From assembly GCA_964617245.1 (NCBI GenBank), contig CAZTWF010000087.1, forward strand, positions 1 through 6,390: 6,390 nt of DNA, given 5' to 3'. This stretch comes from WYZ-LMO11 sp964617245. GTDB taxonomy: Archaea; Thermoproteota; Methanomethylicia; Methanomethylicales; Methanomethylicaceae. The translations under genes were made by a program, and so were the position numbers. Numbering within the stretch: the stretch's first letter is position 1; each line of letters begins with the position of its first letter. The notes under the pieces were generated by a model. It searched no databases and was not told the origin of the DNA. It saw only the letters and a list, made by a program, of their open reading frames with translations. Of the stretch, positions 5,824 to 6,390 are shown in pieces.

Positions 5824-5841
5824 AAAAAAAATAAAAGATAC

Positions 5842-5907
5842 TTACTAAGAAATAAAAATATTTACTAAAAAGTGAAACGAATTGAAATCTCCAATAAGTT
5901 TTACTAA
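5842..5907. repeat. Three TTACTAA copies around the endA/flippase-gene start region
   Basis: TTACTAA occurs at 5842-5848, 5862-5868 and 5901-5907, in the same orientation, with steps of 20 and 39 bp. The first two flank the candidate TATA element AATAAAAATA. Phasing near two and four helical turns is what an operator array would show, but a 7-base AT-rich word could recur by chance. Confidence 0.3.
5851..5860 (+). promoter_or_regulatory. Candidate TATA element of the flippase-like gene
   Basis: AATAAAAATA starts about 31 nt before the TTG at 5882, a distance like that of the candidate element before the arginase-fold gene. It would give a very short leader. On the other strand the same stretch (TATTTTTATT) could also serve endA, about 47 nt before its preferred start, so direction is uncertain. 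Confidence 0.3.
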
Positions 5908-6390
5908 TATCATGCTAATAGTTGGAGTAATAATATTTGTCATATATTTACAATTTATAGGAGTGGAGAGTTTAATTAATGAAATTCTTACTGTTAATAA
6001 AACAATTCTATTTTTATTAATATTAATCGATGTTATGTGTATTGGATTATTTACACTTAGTTGGTATGTATTTTTAAGAAATCCTGGTTTAAAATTTAAA
6101 GATTGTTTTGAAATTGTTTTAATGAGTATTTTTTGTGATTTGATGATTCCTACAGCTTCTATTTCTGGAGAGGTTGTAAGAATTAACCTTACAGTAAAAA
6201 AAGCTAATTTGAAGATGAATGAAGCAATTACATCTGTTATTTTACATAGAATTATGTTAACTTTGACCTTTGGAATTATAATAATAGTATGTGGATTACA
6301 AATAATTAATTACAATATATTATTAACATCATTTTTAATTATGATTTCAATTATAATTATTTTGACATTAATATTATTTCAATATGCAAT
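5882..6390 (+). CDS. Flippase-like / lysylphosphatidylglycerol synthase TM-domain membrane protein (3' end outside window)
   Basis: An open frame of 169 codons runs to the window edge without a stop. It begins at TTG (5882), 6 nt after GTGA (5872-5875), with an in-frame TGA just upstream; ATG at 5912 (codon 11) is an alternative that would cut into the first membrane helix. Hydrophobic helices are seen at about residues 10-27, 41-62, 77-90, 115-137 and 145-167. The motif P90-TASISGEVVR100, followed by an HR pair (122-123), matches the conserved P...GE..R and (E)R signature of the LPG_synthase_TM family (PF03706, UPF0104), whose full members have about 300-340 residues and 7-8 helices. Archaeal members are integral membrane proteins thought to act on lipid-linked substrates or envelope lipids; none of the aminoacyl-transferase part is expected in this short form. 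It is divergent from endA. The exact function is unknown. Confidence 0.82.
   Translation, partial: MKSPISFTNIMLIVGVIIFVIYLQFIGVESLINEILTVNKTILFLLILIDVMCIGLFTLSWYVFLRNPGLKFKDCFEIVLMSIFCDLMIPTASISGEVVRINLTVKKANLKMNEAITSVILHRIMLTLTFGIIIIVCGLQIINYNILLTSFLIMISIIIILTLILFQYA

Noticed and set aside
1..6390. CRISPR array, tRNA/rRNA gene, insertion sequence, toxin-antitoxin or phage genes
   Set aside because: No regularly spaced repeats, cloverleaf, terminal inverted repeats, transposase motifs or small two-gene toxin modules were found on either strand. The genes are mostly metabolic and RNA-processing with uniform composition.

Overview
The window looks like chromosomal DNA of an AT-rich archaeon, probably of the Thermoproteota (crenarchaeal side). 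Four things point that way: TATAAAAA-type promoter boxes about 40 nt before start codons, short leaders with AGGTGAT-type ribosome sites, frequent TTG starts, and a tRNA-splicing endonuclease close to the crenarchaeal EndA type. I cannot name the genus. Base and codon use look uniform, and I see no insertion sequence, CRISPR array, rRNA or tRNA.

Left part (1-1221): a plus-strand gene for a divergent protein of the arginase/agmatinase (ureohydrolase) fold. Its metal-ligand motifs are intact, but the position expected for the catalytic histidine is changed, and it carries extra N- and C-terminal segments.

Centre (1234-4271): a tight minus-strand operon of three genes. The first encodes a VAO/PCMH-family FAD oxidoreductase. 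The second encodes an HdrD/GlpC-like iron-sulfur protein with two ferredoxin-type clusters and two complete CCG domains. The third encodes a 51-residue zinc-ribbon protein with a TTG start. The ribosome sites of genes two and three overlap the stop codon of the gene before them, so translation is probably coupled. The first two genes look like a dehydrogenase module: the flavoprotein oxidises an unknown substrate and the Fe-S protein passes electrons on, probably to a membrane quinone or another carrier. A T-rich run just after the zinc-ribbon stop probably ends the transcript.

Promoter hub (4272-4386): the operon and a plus-strand branched-chain aminotransferase gene (ilvE) diverge from a strikingly symmetric 52-bp element. 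It is an imperfect inverted repeat with 22 of 26 pairs matching and an identical 11-base TATA element at each end.

Right part (4387-6390): ilvE runs into endA (tRNA-splicing endonuclease, minus strand) so tightly that the two stop codons share one TTAA. Beyond endA, a divergent plus-strand gene starts with TTG at 5882 and runs off the window. It encodes a membrane protein of the lysylphosphatidylglycerol synthase TM/flippase-like family.

Most of this is ordinary archaeal housekeeping. The parts most worth a second look are the uncharacterised FAD/Fe-S module with its small zinc-ribbon partner, the altered ureohydrolase and the symmetric divergent promoter.
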